This document shows positions 32,273-40,052 of a DNA stretch of 64,000 nucleotides, piece by piece (positions within the stretch are counted from its first letter, which is position 1; each line of letters starts with the position of its first letter). Origin of the DNA: Limisphaera sp049537155 (GTDB lineage Bacteria; Verrucomicrobiota; Verrucomicrobiia; Limisphaerales; Limisphaeraceae); contig NZ_JBMVQZ010000002.1 of the NCBI RefSeq assembly GCF_049537155.1, positions 1 through 64,000 of the forward strand. The letters run 5' to 3'. The notes below the pieces were generated by a model. The model worked only from the letters and a program-made list of their open reading frames with translations, did not search any database and was not told where the DNA came from. The translations under genes and the position numbers were made by a program.

Positions 32273-33889
32273 GTGAACATGAAACGAGACATGCATATCG
32301 GTTCAGCGGCCCCGGCGGGCGATGCCCACGCCGGTACCGGCGGGGCACAATGGACGCGACTGCTGTTGTGGGCGGTTCTCGTTGTCGTTTCCGGTCTCGT
32401 GCTGTTTTACGCGGTGGAGAACTATCGCGGATGGCGTGCGTGGAAGGCCGAGGAGGCCCGGCTGCGGCAGTCCGGTGAACCGCTCACCTGGAAGGACCTG
32501 CTGTCAGCCGCGCCCCAGCCGGAGGAGAACCTGGCTGCTGCGCCGATTTACGCGCAAATGTTCGATGCCTTGTATGGGGAGCTTGCTGAGCCGGGGGTGA
32601 GCAACCGGCTCGATGCCATGCACGCCGTTCAGCGCCGCGTCGTGATTGAGTTGGCACCGCGGGGTTACGGCTCCCGTCTGCCGGACATCAGACCATGGAT
32701 GCAGGGCAGGCTCGTGGATCTGGAGGCGTGGGCGGCGCATTTCCGGAACCCTGAACAGCCCGACCAGGTGGAACGCCCGTTTCCGGGTGCGCCGGAGGGA
32801 AGCCCGGCGGCTGCACAGGTCCTGGCGGCGCTCTCCCTCTATGAGGAGCAGTTTCGCCAGATCGAAGAAGCCGCGCGCCGGCCCCGTGCACGGTTCCCCG
32901 TCCGGTACGAGGACAACGCCGATGCGTTGCTGCCTCACCTCTATCTGCTTCGCTCTCACGTGACCGCGCTGGTGTTGCGGGGCGTGAGTTATTTGCGATT
33001 GGGCCGCGCGGACGAGGCCTACAGGGACTGGCAGACGGCCCGGCGTCTGGTTGCGGCGCTGGAGGAGGAGCCGATCCTTGTGAGTCAGATGGCACGGGTG
33101 GCGGCGCATTTGATGACCGTTCAGATCCCGTGGGAGGCCATGGCACTTCGGGCGTGGGACGTCGCGAAGTGGCAGGCGGTCCGGAAGGAGATGGAGCGGT
33201 CGGATTTCATTCTGCCGTTGCATCGGGCCCTGCGAGGGGAACGGGTCCTCGAACTGAGCAGCATCGAACAGGTTCGTCGCAACCGGGGTCTGGTGGCGGG
33301 AACTCCCATCTTCGAAGGTTCGGACCCTTCCCTCTTGGTTGAACTGGCACGTTGGGTTCCATCGGGCTGGTACCGGCAGAACATGGTGCGGTTGAGCCGG
33401 TTTTATTCCGCGGTGATTGCGTCGGTGCCGGCCGCCGATCCTTTGGTGCCGGACTGGGAGGCTTTGGAGCGGTTGCAAAGGCAGGTGGAACCTCATGGCG
33501 TGGCCGGGCCCTACAACTTCGTGGTCCGGATCTGGGCACCGCCGGTTTTCAACATCGTCCGGAGAATCGTTACTGCGCAGGCGGTGGCTCGCGAGTGCTG
33601 TACCGCGGCTGTTCTGGAGCAGTACCGCGTCGAGCGGGGGGAATTCCCGGCGGATCTCCAGTCTGTCGCCGGCGGGGCTTCGTGGGCACGCGATCCGTTC
33701 GACGGGAAACCCCTGCGCTACAGTCGGACGGGCCCGCAAGCGTTCGTGCTGTACTCCATCGGGCCGGACCGCCGGGACGATGGCGGGCAGAGCGAGGTCG
33801 CCAAGGGCAGCCGGTGGCCCGAGGATCTGGTGTGGCGCGTGCCACCTGCCGCGTCCGGTGACAGACCGGCCGGAGCAGGAGGTCGATAA
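32273..33889 (+). CDS. Membrane-anchored protein of unknown function linked to the ECF pair
   Basis: A 538-residue protein with one N-terminal membrane helix (about 29-47, LLLWAVLVVVSGLVLFYAV) and a large soluble part outside. The body is helical with TPR-like spacing (VLRGVSYLRLGRADEAYRDW). The C-terminus is DPFDGKPLRYSRTGPQAFVL followed by YSIGPDRRDDGG, a motif reminiscent of the C-terminus of type II secretion pseudopilin-like proteins in PVC bacteria. The start is GTG 32273 or ATG 32279. It lies 9 bases after the putative anti-sigma gene, so the three genes form one unit. I assign no function. Confidence 0.6.
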   Translation: MNMKRDMHIGSAAPAGDAHAGTGGAQWTRLLLWAVLVVVSGLVLFYAVENYRGWRAWKAEEARLRQSGEPLTWKDLLSAAPQPEENLAAAPIYAQMFDALYGELAEPGVSNRLDAMHAVQRRVVIELAPRGYGSRLPDIRPWMQGRLVDLEAWAAHFRNPEQPDQVERPFPGAPEGSPAAAQVLAALSLYEEQFRQIEEAARRPRARFPVRYEDNADALLPHLYLLRSHVTALVLRGVSYLRLGRADEAYRDWQTARRLVAALEEEPILVSQMARVAAHLMTVQIPWEAMALRAWDVAKWQAVRKEMERSDFILPLHRALRGERVLELSSIEQVRRNRGLVAGTPIFEGSDPSLLVELARWVPSGWYRQNMVRLSRFYSAVIASVPAADPLVPDWEALERLQRQVEPHGVAGPYNFVVRIWAPPVFNIVRRIVTAQAVARECCTAAVLEQYRVERGEFPADLQSVAGGASWARDPFDGKPLRYSRTGPQAFVLYSIGPDRRDDGGQSEVAKGSRWPEDLVWRVPPAASGDRPAGAGGR

Positions 33890-33949
33890 GGCTTCGCAAA
33901 GGAGGATGGGAGAAACGGGGTCCCGGGGGAACCCGACGCGGCGCGCGGA

Positions 33950-34654
33950 TCAACCGAGGGCTTCCTCCTCCGCTGCCAGGACGGCTTCACACATGGCCTC
34001 GGCATCCGCAGCGGCCAACAGCACCTGGATCATGGCCGTCCGTTGGGCCAGCAGACAGAGCCGTGCCAGCAAGCGCAGGTGTGAGGCGTCGTCGAGGCAA
34101 CAAAGCAGGAAAAACAAGCGCGTGGGTTCCTGATCCGGGGCACCAAAGTAGATCGGGTGCTCGACCCGGCCCAGAGCGACGAAGGAACGTTCGAATCGCC
34201 AGGGTTGTTGCACGCGCGGATGAAGAAAGGCCACCCCGCCGGGTACGGCCGTGGGACAGAGTTCTTCCCGGGCCTCGAGGGTTTGGATCAGCTCGGCGGG
34301 GTCGTGAACCCAACCGGTCCGCGCCGCCACGGCCACCATCTCGCGGATGACGGAGGGGCGTGTACGCGCGGCAAGCGCCGGCTCCACCCACTCGGGTCGG
34401 ATCAGGCCGCGCAGCATGGGCTGTTGCGCGCCCAGGGTGTCGGGCCGCATGGGATGGAAGCGGGACAACTCGCCGGGATCGCCCCGGAGGATGCGTTGCG
34501 AGGCCCAGTTTTCGAGGTCGGCCTTGCGGAAGACCACGCGACCGGCCCGGCGCTCGAACGGGATGAGCTGCTTCTTCACGAGCCGTTCGAGTTCCGGCAC
34601 GGGCACGTGCAGGAGTTCGGCCGCTTCGTGGAGCGACAGGGTGCGATGCGGCAT
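33950..34654 (-). CDS. Excisionase-type DNA-binding domain fused to PTS EIIA (distal regulator)
   Basis: A 234-residue predicted regulator. Residues 4-55 form an excisionase/MerR-like winged helix (TLSLHEAAELLHVPVPELER). A PTS EIIA-2 domain follows, with the phospho-accepting position H145 in GVAFLHPRV. The EIIA sequence has drifted from PtsN more than that in the 42049 gene. The ATG at 34654 has GGAGGA at 7-base spacing. It is the last gene of the minus-strand operon, 45 bases after the HyfI-like gene, so phosphorylation state could control the Ehr genes. That link is inference from gene order. Confidence 0.8.
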   Translation of the reverse strand: MPHRTLSLHEAAELLHVPVPELERLVKKQLIPFERRAGRVVFRKADLENWASQRILRGDPGELSRFHPMRPDTLGAQQPMLRGLIRPEWVEPALAARTRPSVIREMVAVAARTGWVHDPAELIQTLEAREELCPTAVPGGVAFLHPRVQQPWRFERSFVALGRVEHPIYFGAPDQEPTRLFFLLCCLDDASHLRLLARLCLLAQRTAMIQVLLAAADAEAMCEAVLAAEEEALG

Positions 34655-34699
34655 GGCAACGTCCTCCAGTGTCGGGCGCGGCGTCCGATCGGTCAACGC

Positions 34700-35494
34700 T
34701 CAGGAGGCTGCGTGCGGTTCGTGCAACCGGCCCAGCAACCGCAGCAACCCGTCCAGAATGGTGACCGGATGGGGCGGGCACCCGGGGATGTACAGGTCCA
34801 CTTTCAGAAGTCCGGTGACGCCGTTGTGCTGCTCGGGATGATCCACGAAGGGTCCGCCGCTGATGGCGCAGGCACCGACGGCGATGACCAACTTCGGGTG
34901 CGGCACCGCCTCGTAGGTCTTGAGCAGGGCGGCTTTCATGTTTGCGGTGACGGGTCCTGTGATCAGGAGGCCGTCGGCGTGACGGGGCGAGGCCACGAAC
35001 TGGATGCCAAACCGGCCCAGGTCGAACACCACCGTGTTCAACACGTTGACGTCCGCTTCGCAAGCATTGCAACCGCCGGCACTGACCTGGCGGAGCTTGA
35101 GCGACCGCCCGAAAAGGCGGCGCGATTCTTCGTCAAGGGCTTTGGCGAGCTTGAACTCCTTCCCGGTCAGGAAAAGGTCTTCACGGGCTCGCGCGGCCAG
35201 GCGGTGTTCCGGGGTGAAGCGGATGGCTTCCCCGGGGCAGGCACGCTCGCATTCGGGGCAGAAGAGGCAGCGGCCGAGGTCCACCCGTGGCTGCCCGTTC
35301 TCGAACCGGATTGCATCCGTGGGACAGACCTCGGCACAGAGGCGGCAATCCGGAGGGCATTTTGACGGATCCAGGGTCGGCCGTCCCCGGAACCGGTCCG
35401 GCAATGTCGGCGGCGCGTCGGGGTAGCGGATGGTCCGGTGCCCCTGGCGCAGCCGGGCCGCAACGATGTTGAGGATGGGAATCTCAGAGGTCAT
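34700..35494 (-). CDS. HyfI/NuoB-like small subunit fused to a 2[4Fe-4S] ferredoxin domain
   Basis: A 264-residue electron-transfer subunit of the Ehr complex. The N-terminal half has two ferredoxin-type clusters (CPPDCRLCAEVCPTDAI and CLFCPECERACPGEAI), like HyfH/NuoI. The C-terminal half is NuoB-like, with cluster ligands in AGGCNACEADVNVL, VGACAISGGPF and PGCPPHP. In Hyf these are two proteins, so the fusion is an architectural feature. The ATG at 35494 (MTSEIPILNIV) is preferred to a longer frame to 35635. It overlaps the large-subunit gene by 11 bases. Confidence 0.88.
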   Translation of the reverse strand: MTSEIPILNIVAARLRQGHRTIRYPDAPPTLPDRFRGRPTLDPSKCPPDCRLCAEVCPTDAIRFENGQPRVDLGRCLFCPECERACPGEAIRFTPEHRLAARAREDLFLTGKEFKLAKALDEESRRLFGRSLKLRQVSAGGCNACEADVNVLNTVVFDLGRFGIQFVASPRHADGLLITGPVTANMKAALLKTYEAVPHPKLVIAVGACAISGGPFVDHPEQHNGVTGLLKVDLYIPGCPPHPVTILDGLLRLLGRLHEPHAAS

Positions 35495-37010
35495 GGCCGC
35501 AGTAGCTGAGATTGAAGCTCTTGTTGCACAGTGGAAAATCCGAAATCTGCTGATCGCGCAGAGCCATGGCCAGGCCGGCCCAGTTGTGGAAGGAGGGGTC
35601 CACGATCTTGTAGAGTGCGAATCGGCCGCCTGCATCGGTCATCGCCACGTGGCAGATCTCGCCGCGCCAACCTTCGGTGAGCGATACGACGGCGGCGTGG
35701 GGACTCAGCGGGCCTACGTCCGTGCAAAGGGGGCCATCGGGGAGGGCTCGGAGTTGTTCGCGGATGAAGCTGACGCTCCGTTGAATCTCCAACCATCGCA
35801 CATACGCCCGAGCGAACACGTTGCCGGTCGGGAAGGTCGAGACCGGGATCTGCGCGAACTGATACATGCCGTGCGGAAACTCGTGACGCACGTCGCGCTC
35901 GAGGCCGCAGGCCCGCGCCGCCACGCCCACCAGTCCGAGATCCAACGCGGTCTGGCGCGACACCGGCCCGGCGTTTTCGAATCGAGCGCGCACCGACGAC
36001 GTGTTCCACAACAGCTCGATGGCGTTGGCCGCGTCGGCATAAGCCTGGTCCAGCCGCTGCTGGAATTCCTTCACGCGATCGGCGTCGAGGTCGAAGGCCA
36101 CGCCGCCCGGCCGCACCAGGCCCCGTCCGAACCGGTTGCCGCAAATCAGCGCGGTGAGGTTCAGGAAATCGCCGCGGATCCGGCCGCAATAACTGGCCGT
36201 TGGCAGGAATCCCACGTCGCCCGCCAATGCGCCGAGGTCGCCGGTGTGGTTGGCCAGCCGTTCCAGCTCGAGCGCAATGGCCCGCAGCGCCTGCGCCCGC
36301 GCGGGCACCTTGCAGCCGGCCAGCGATTCGATGGCCTGCGCGTAAGCGAGCGTGTGGCCGATGGTGGTGTCGCCGGCCAGCGTCTCCATGCAGGGCACGG
36401 TACGCTTGTTCGGCCCGCCGATCAGCGCCCGCTCCACGCCGCGATGCTGAAAGCCCAGCGAAATCTCCAGGTGCAAGACGCGTTCGCCGTGGCATTGAAA
36501 GCGGAAATGCCCCGGCTCGATGATGCCTGCGTGCACGGGGCCCACGGCGACCTCGTGCACTTCGTCTCCTTCCACTCGGAAGAAATCGGTGACGCCCGGC
36601 TCGATGGGCGCTTGGGGCGGCCGGCTCCAGGCGTCCTTGCCGTCGCGATAAGCGCGGTGGAATCGAATCGGTTTGAGCCAGGGATGTCCCACCGGGAGGA
36701 CGCCCCATTGCTCGGCAATCTCCCGTTCGAACCAATGGACCTGCGGGCAGTCCGGCGTGAGCGCGGGATACCGATCGCCCACGTCGGCTGCGCACCACGA
36801 AAGCAGACCCCGGGCGCCGTCGGCCAGGACGGCATGAAGGCGGATTCCTTCTGCACCGTGCGGCCGGGCGAACAACGCAGCCACCCGCGCACCGCGTTCC
36901 ACTGCCGCGGTGACCTCCCTGCGGAACGCTTCCAGCGGCAGCACGGGTATCTCGCCCTGTCCGAGCTGCCGCGCATTGGGAAAACAGAGTCTCTTTTGAG
37001 CCGTGCTCAT
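35484..37010 (-). CDS. Ehr large subunit: NuoC/NuoD-like HyfG homologue without Ni ligands
   Basis: A 508-residue fusion of a NuoC-like domain (1-130) and a NuoD/hydrogenase-large-subunit domain (145-508). It looks like HyfG/HycE, but the Ni-binding motifs are gone. Where HycE has RVCGICGFAHSTAY this protein reads LAGDTTIGHTLAY, so both L1 cysteines are Ala and Thr (A212, T215). Where HycE has DPCYSC this protein reads DPSFHN (S483, N486). The ending DFPLCNKSFNLSYCGHDL is conserved-looking in Ehr-type proteins from my general knowledge. The protein therefore cannot hold a NiFe centre. Start ATG 37010 overlaps the HyfF-like stop as ATGA. The physiological electron donor or acceptor is unknown. 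Confidence 0.9.
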   Translation of the reverse strand: MSTAQKRLCFPNARQLGQGEIPVLPLEAFRREVTAAVERGARVAALFARPHGAEGIRLHAVLADGARGLLSWCAADVGDRYPALTPDCPQVHWFEREIAEQWGVLPVGHPWLKPIRFHRAYRDGKDAWSRPPQAPIEPGVTDFFRVEGDEVHEVAVGPVHAGIIEPGHFRFQCHGERVLHLEISLGFQHRGVERALIGGPNKRTVPCMETLAGDTTIGHTLAYAQAIESLAGCKVPARAQALRAIALELERLANHTGDLGALAGDVGFLPTASYCGRIRGDFLNLTALICGNRFGRGLVRPGGVAFDLDADRVKEFQQRLDQAYADAANAIELLWNTSSVRARFENAGPVSRQTALDLGLVGVAARACGLERDVRHEFPHGMYQFAQIPVSTFPTGNVFARAYVRWLEIQRSVSFIREQLRALPDGPLCTDVGPLSPHAAVVSLTEGWRGEICHVAMTDAGGRFALYKIVDPSFHNWAGLAMALRDQQISDFPLCNKSFNLSYCGHDL

Positions 37011-38491
37011 GCGCCTCCCCATGCGTGGGCCACCTCCTGCAGCCACAGGCGCAGGCCCTCGGGCAGATGCACGCCCAGCGCCAGCACCAGCAGGAGGAGC
37101 ACCGCCGGTGGTGCCTGGGCCAGACCGAGGTACTGCAGCCGTTGGACCTCCAACCCTCCCGGGGTCCGGCCCTGCGCCATGCGCAGGAAGGCGGTGGCCA
37201 TGCCCACAAAAATCAGACCCAGCAAAGCGAGATACAACCCGGCAATCCACCCCTGATGACCGTCCAGGGCCGCCTTGAGAATCAGCAGTTCGCTGTGGAA
37301 CGATCCGAACGGCGGTGTGCCGGTGACGGCCAGCAAACCGGCCGTCCACAGTGCGCCCGTCCATGGCAACGCATGCGACACGCCGCGCACGTCGTGGATG
37401 GACTTGGTTTGATAGACCGTGAGGATGTTGCCCGCCACGAGGAACAGCGCGGCCTTCGTCAGCGAATGGTTGATGGCGTGCCAGGCCGAGCCGAATGCGC
37501 CCGCACCGCCCAGGCCGACGCCCAGGGCAAGGATCCCCATGTGCTCGACGCTCGAGTAGGCCAGCAGCCGTTTGTAGTCGGTCTGGCCCAGGATGAACAC
37601 CGCCGCCACACCCATGGAGAGCAGTCCAAACAGAATCAACAACTCGCGGGCGAATTCCCCCTGCCCCGCTGCCGCGCAGACCTGGTAGGCGCGGAGGATT
37701 CCCAGGAAGGCACAATTCAGCACCGCCCCGGACAGCAGGGCGGACACCACCGAAGGGGATTCACTGTGAGCATCCGGCAACCAGGTGTGCATCGGCGCGA
37801 GACCCATCTTTGTGCCGTAGCCGATGAGCAACAGAATGAACGCCGCCTTCAGCCAGGGCATCTGCAGCCCGGGCGCGGCCACGAGCAGTGCGTCGAGCGA
37901 CAGCGGCACGGGTTGGCCGTTCGACCCCGCCCGGGCCGCCGCCATCCCGAGGAAGAAGTTCCCGAGCAAGGCCAGCGCGATGCCGACCGAGCAGACCAAC
38001 AGATATTTCCAAGTGGCTTCGAGCGAGCGGTGGTGACGATGAAAATAGATCAAGGGCGCGCTGGCCAGCGTGGTCGCCTCCACCGCCACCCACAGCAGCC
38101 CCAGCTCCCGGCTCAGGCACACCAATGTCATGGCTCCCAGGAAACACAGCAGGCAGCCCACAAAGACCCTTTCCGGTTCGTTTTGGAACAGGAATCCCTC
38201 CTCGAAATCCCGGTGGGTGACGCGGGCTTCGCGTGCCAGGTAGCCGAGGGCGTAAACGGAGGCCGCCAGAAACAGCCCGCTCGTGATGCCCAGGAACAAC
38301 AGCCCCGGCCCATCCGGGCCGAACCAGCCGGTGCCCCCCACCGACGGCCGCCGGCACCACAGGGAGCCAGTCAGCCCGAGATGGGCGAGCGCCGTGCCGA
38401 CCAGCAGAGCCCTGCGCAGGCCGGCAGGCCGAAGGGCGAAGGCCAGCAGTCCCGCCAACCAGGGAAGAATCAGCAGTGTCCCGGTGATCAT
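37007..38491 (-). CDS. HyfF-like antiporter-type membrane subunit
   Basis: A 494-residue multi-pass protein of the Mrp/NuoN-type antiporter family, thought to move H+ or Na+ in complex I-like enzymes. About 13-14 membrane helices are visible. Family residues include a helix Glu in LLWVAVEATTLASAPLIYF, the GTKMGLAPMHTWLPDAHSESP signature with its Lys and His, and a Lys-containing stretch KRLLAYSSVEHMGIL. The next gene starts within its stop (ATGA). It lies 3 bases after the HyfE-like stop. One of two antiporter-type subunits in this operon. Confidence 0.9.
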   Translation of the reverse strand: MITGTLLILPWLAGLLAFALRPAGLRRALLVGTALAHLGLTGSLWCRRPSVGGTGWFGPDGPGLLFLGITSGLFLAASVYALGYLAREARVTHRDFEEGFLFQNEPERVFVGCLLCFLGAMTLVCLSRELGLLWVAVEATTLASAPLIYFHRHHRSLEATWKYLLVCSVGIALALLGNFFLGMAAARAGSNGQPVPLSLDALLVAAPGLQMPWLKAAFILLLIGYGTKMGLAPMHTWLPDAHSESPSVVSALLSGAVLNCAFLGILRAYQVCAAAGQGEFARELLILFGLLSMGVAAVFILGQTDYKRLLAYSSVEHMGILALGVGLGGAGAFGSAWHAINHSLTKAALFLVAGNILTVYQTKSIHDVRGVSHALPWTGALWTAGLLAVTGTPPFGSFHSELLILKAALDGHQGWIAGLYLALLGLIFVGMATAFLRMAQGRTPGGLEVQRLQYLGLAQAPPAVLLLLVLALGVHLPEGLRLWLQEVAHAWGGA

Positions 38492-38494
38492 ATG

Positions 38495-39136
38495 TCACAC
38501 GTCCCGCAGGGTGCTGAGCCGATCCGCATCGAGATGATCGAACTCCCGGCGGATGTGAAACAGCATGATGCCCATGATGAAAACCGCCACGAACAGGTCG
38601 AGCAGGACCCCCACCTCCACCAGCAGGGAAGTCCCGGGCATCACGCCCGTGCCGAACACGAACACACCGTTTTCAAGGATGATGAAACCCAGCACCTGGG
38701 TCACCGCCCGTCGCCGCGCCACCAGGAGAAACAAGCCCGTCAGGATCGAGAACAATGCCGTTGGGACGAGCAATTCGGCCGTCTCCACAGCCGGAGCCGG
38801 CAATCGGGTTCCCAGGAAGAAGGACACCGCCAGGGCCGCCACGCCGGCGAGGCTGGAAGCCACGTAACCGACAAAAGGTTGCATTTCCCTGTCGATCTCC
38901 GCCTCGCGCAGGGCGCGGAACAACAACCACGGAAACACGCCGCCCTTCAACACCGCGCTGCCGGCCGCCAGGCTCGCCGCGCGCCAGCCCGGCGCGTGCC
39001 CCGGCGCCAGCAACGGCACCAACCCCACCAACACGCCCTGCAACGCCACGATGCGGATCGCCGCGCCCAGCCGGCCCGACGCCAGCACGCGCAGGTTCAT
39101 GAGAATCACCAGCACCAGGATCAAATCGAGATTCAT
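38495..39136 (-). CDS. HyfE-like small membrane subunit
   Basis: A 213-residue membrane protein with about six helices, matching HyfE (a fused NuoJ/K-like subunit). The first helix is MNLDLILVLVILMNLRVLAS. The conserved charged helix FIILENGVFVFG carries the Glu typical of NuoK. The C-terminus is soluble (FHIRREFDHLDADRLSTLRD). It begins 4 bases after the HyfC-like stop and ends 3 bases before the HyfF-like start. Confidence 0.85.
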   Translation of the reverse strand: MNLDLILVLVILMNLRVLASGRLGAAIRIVALQGVLVGLVPLLAPGHAPGWRAASLAAGSAVLKGGVFPWLLFRALREAEIDREMQPFVGYVASSLAGVAALAVSFFLGTRLPAPAVETAELLVPTALFSILTGLFLLVARRRAVTQVLGFIILENGVFVFGTGVMPGTSLLVEVGVLLDLFVAVFIMGIMLFHIRREFDHLDADRLSTLRDV

Positions 39137-39140
39137 CGCC

Positions 39141-40052
39141 CTACCTCATCACCAGAATCAACGCCACCGCCGCCAGCGCGCCCGCGCCCACCAACAGCTG
39201 CGGCAGCACCACCAGCCGCAGCCGGGCCATGACCGATTCCACCACGCCCACGAACACCGCCAGGCCGAACAACCCACCCACCGCCACCACCAGGCTCGGG
39301 CCCGCGTGCCCGCCGCCCACGGGCAACAGCGTGTTCACCACCAGCGTCCCCAGCACCCAAAACTTCAGCGCCGCGCCGTATTCGATGAACGCCAGGTCCG
39401 GCCCGCTGTGATCCAGCACCATCACTTCGTGGATCATCGTCAGCTCGAGGTGCGTGTTGGGATCGTCCACTGGGATGCGCGCGTTCTCGGCCAGCACCAC
39501 CACGATCCACGCGGCCAGCACCAGCGCCAGCGCCGGGCCGATTTGCAGCCAGTGCGCCACGCGCAGCCCGGCGAACATCTCGCTCAACGACAGGCTGTGC
39601 GTCAGCCGCGCGATCACCGCCAGCCCCAGGAGCAACGCCGGCTCGGCCAGCGCCGACACCCACACCTCGCGGCTCGCGCCCATGCCCTCGAACGCCGAGC
39701 CAGTGTCCAGCGCGGCCAGCACCGTGACGAACCGCATCAGCCCGAGCAGGTAGACGAACAGGATCAGGTCGCCGGCAAACGCCAGCGGCGCGCGCACGTT
39801 GCCCAGCGGCACCAGCAGGGCCGCCGTCAACACCGCCGCCAGTCCGATGATCGGTCCGGCGCGAAACATCCACGACGTCGTGCGGCTGTAGACCGCGCCC
39901 TTGCGCAACAGCTTCCAGAGATCGTAATAGGCCTGCAGCAGCGGCGTGCCCTTGCGCCCGGCGAACACCGCCTTGGTGCGATTGATCACGCCCAACAACA
40001 GCGGCGACAGCCCCAGCGCCAGGATCGGGGAAAGAATCGAAAGCGGGCTCAT
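39141..40052 (-). CDS. HyfC/NuoH-like membrane subunit
   Basis: A 303-residue NuoH/HyfC/HycD family protein that anchors the peripheral arm and lies at the quinone-site region in complex I. About eight helices. The signature GVINRTKAVFAGRKGTPLLQ near residue 23 and the acidic loop AENARIPVDDPNTHLELTM are hallmark NuoH elements. The start ATG 40052 overlaps the HyfB-like stop as ATGA; longer starts up to 40640 are antisense-like low-complexity and rejected. Confidence 0.92.
   Translation of the reverse strand: MSPLSILSPILALGLSPLLLGVINRTKAVFAGRKGTPLLQAYYDLWKLLRKGAVYSRTTSWMFRAGPIIGLAAVLTAALLVPLGNVRAPLAFAGDLILFVYLLGLMRFVTVLAALDTGSAFEGMGASREVWVSALAEPALLLGLAVIARLTHSLSLSEMFAGLRVAHWLQIGPALALVLAAWIVVVLAENARIPVDDPNTHLELTMIHEVMVLDHSGPDLAFIEYGAALKFWVLGTLVVNTLLPVGGGHAGPSLVVAVGGLFGLAVFVGVVESVMARLRLVVLPQLLVGAGALAAVALILVMR

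Noticed and set aside
35484..37010. Large subunit considered as an active group 4 [NiFe] hydrogenase
   Set aside because: All four Ni-binding cysteine positions are replaced, so it cannot hold the NiFe centre.
37025..39232. 735-residue plus-strand frame opposite the HyfF/E-like genes
   Set aside because: Gln/Arg/His-rich antisense product without motifs. The minus strand encodes clear membrane subunits.
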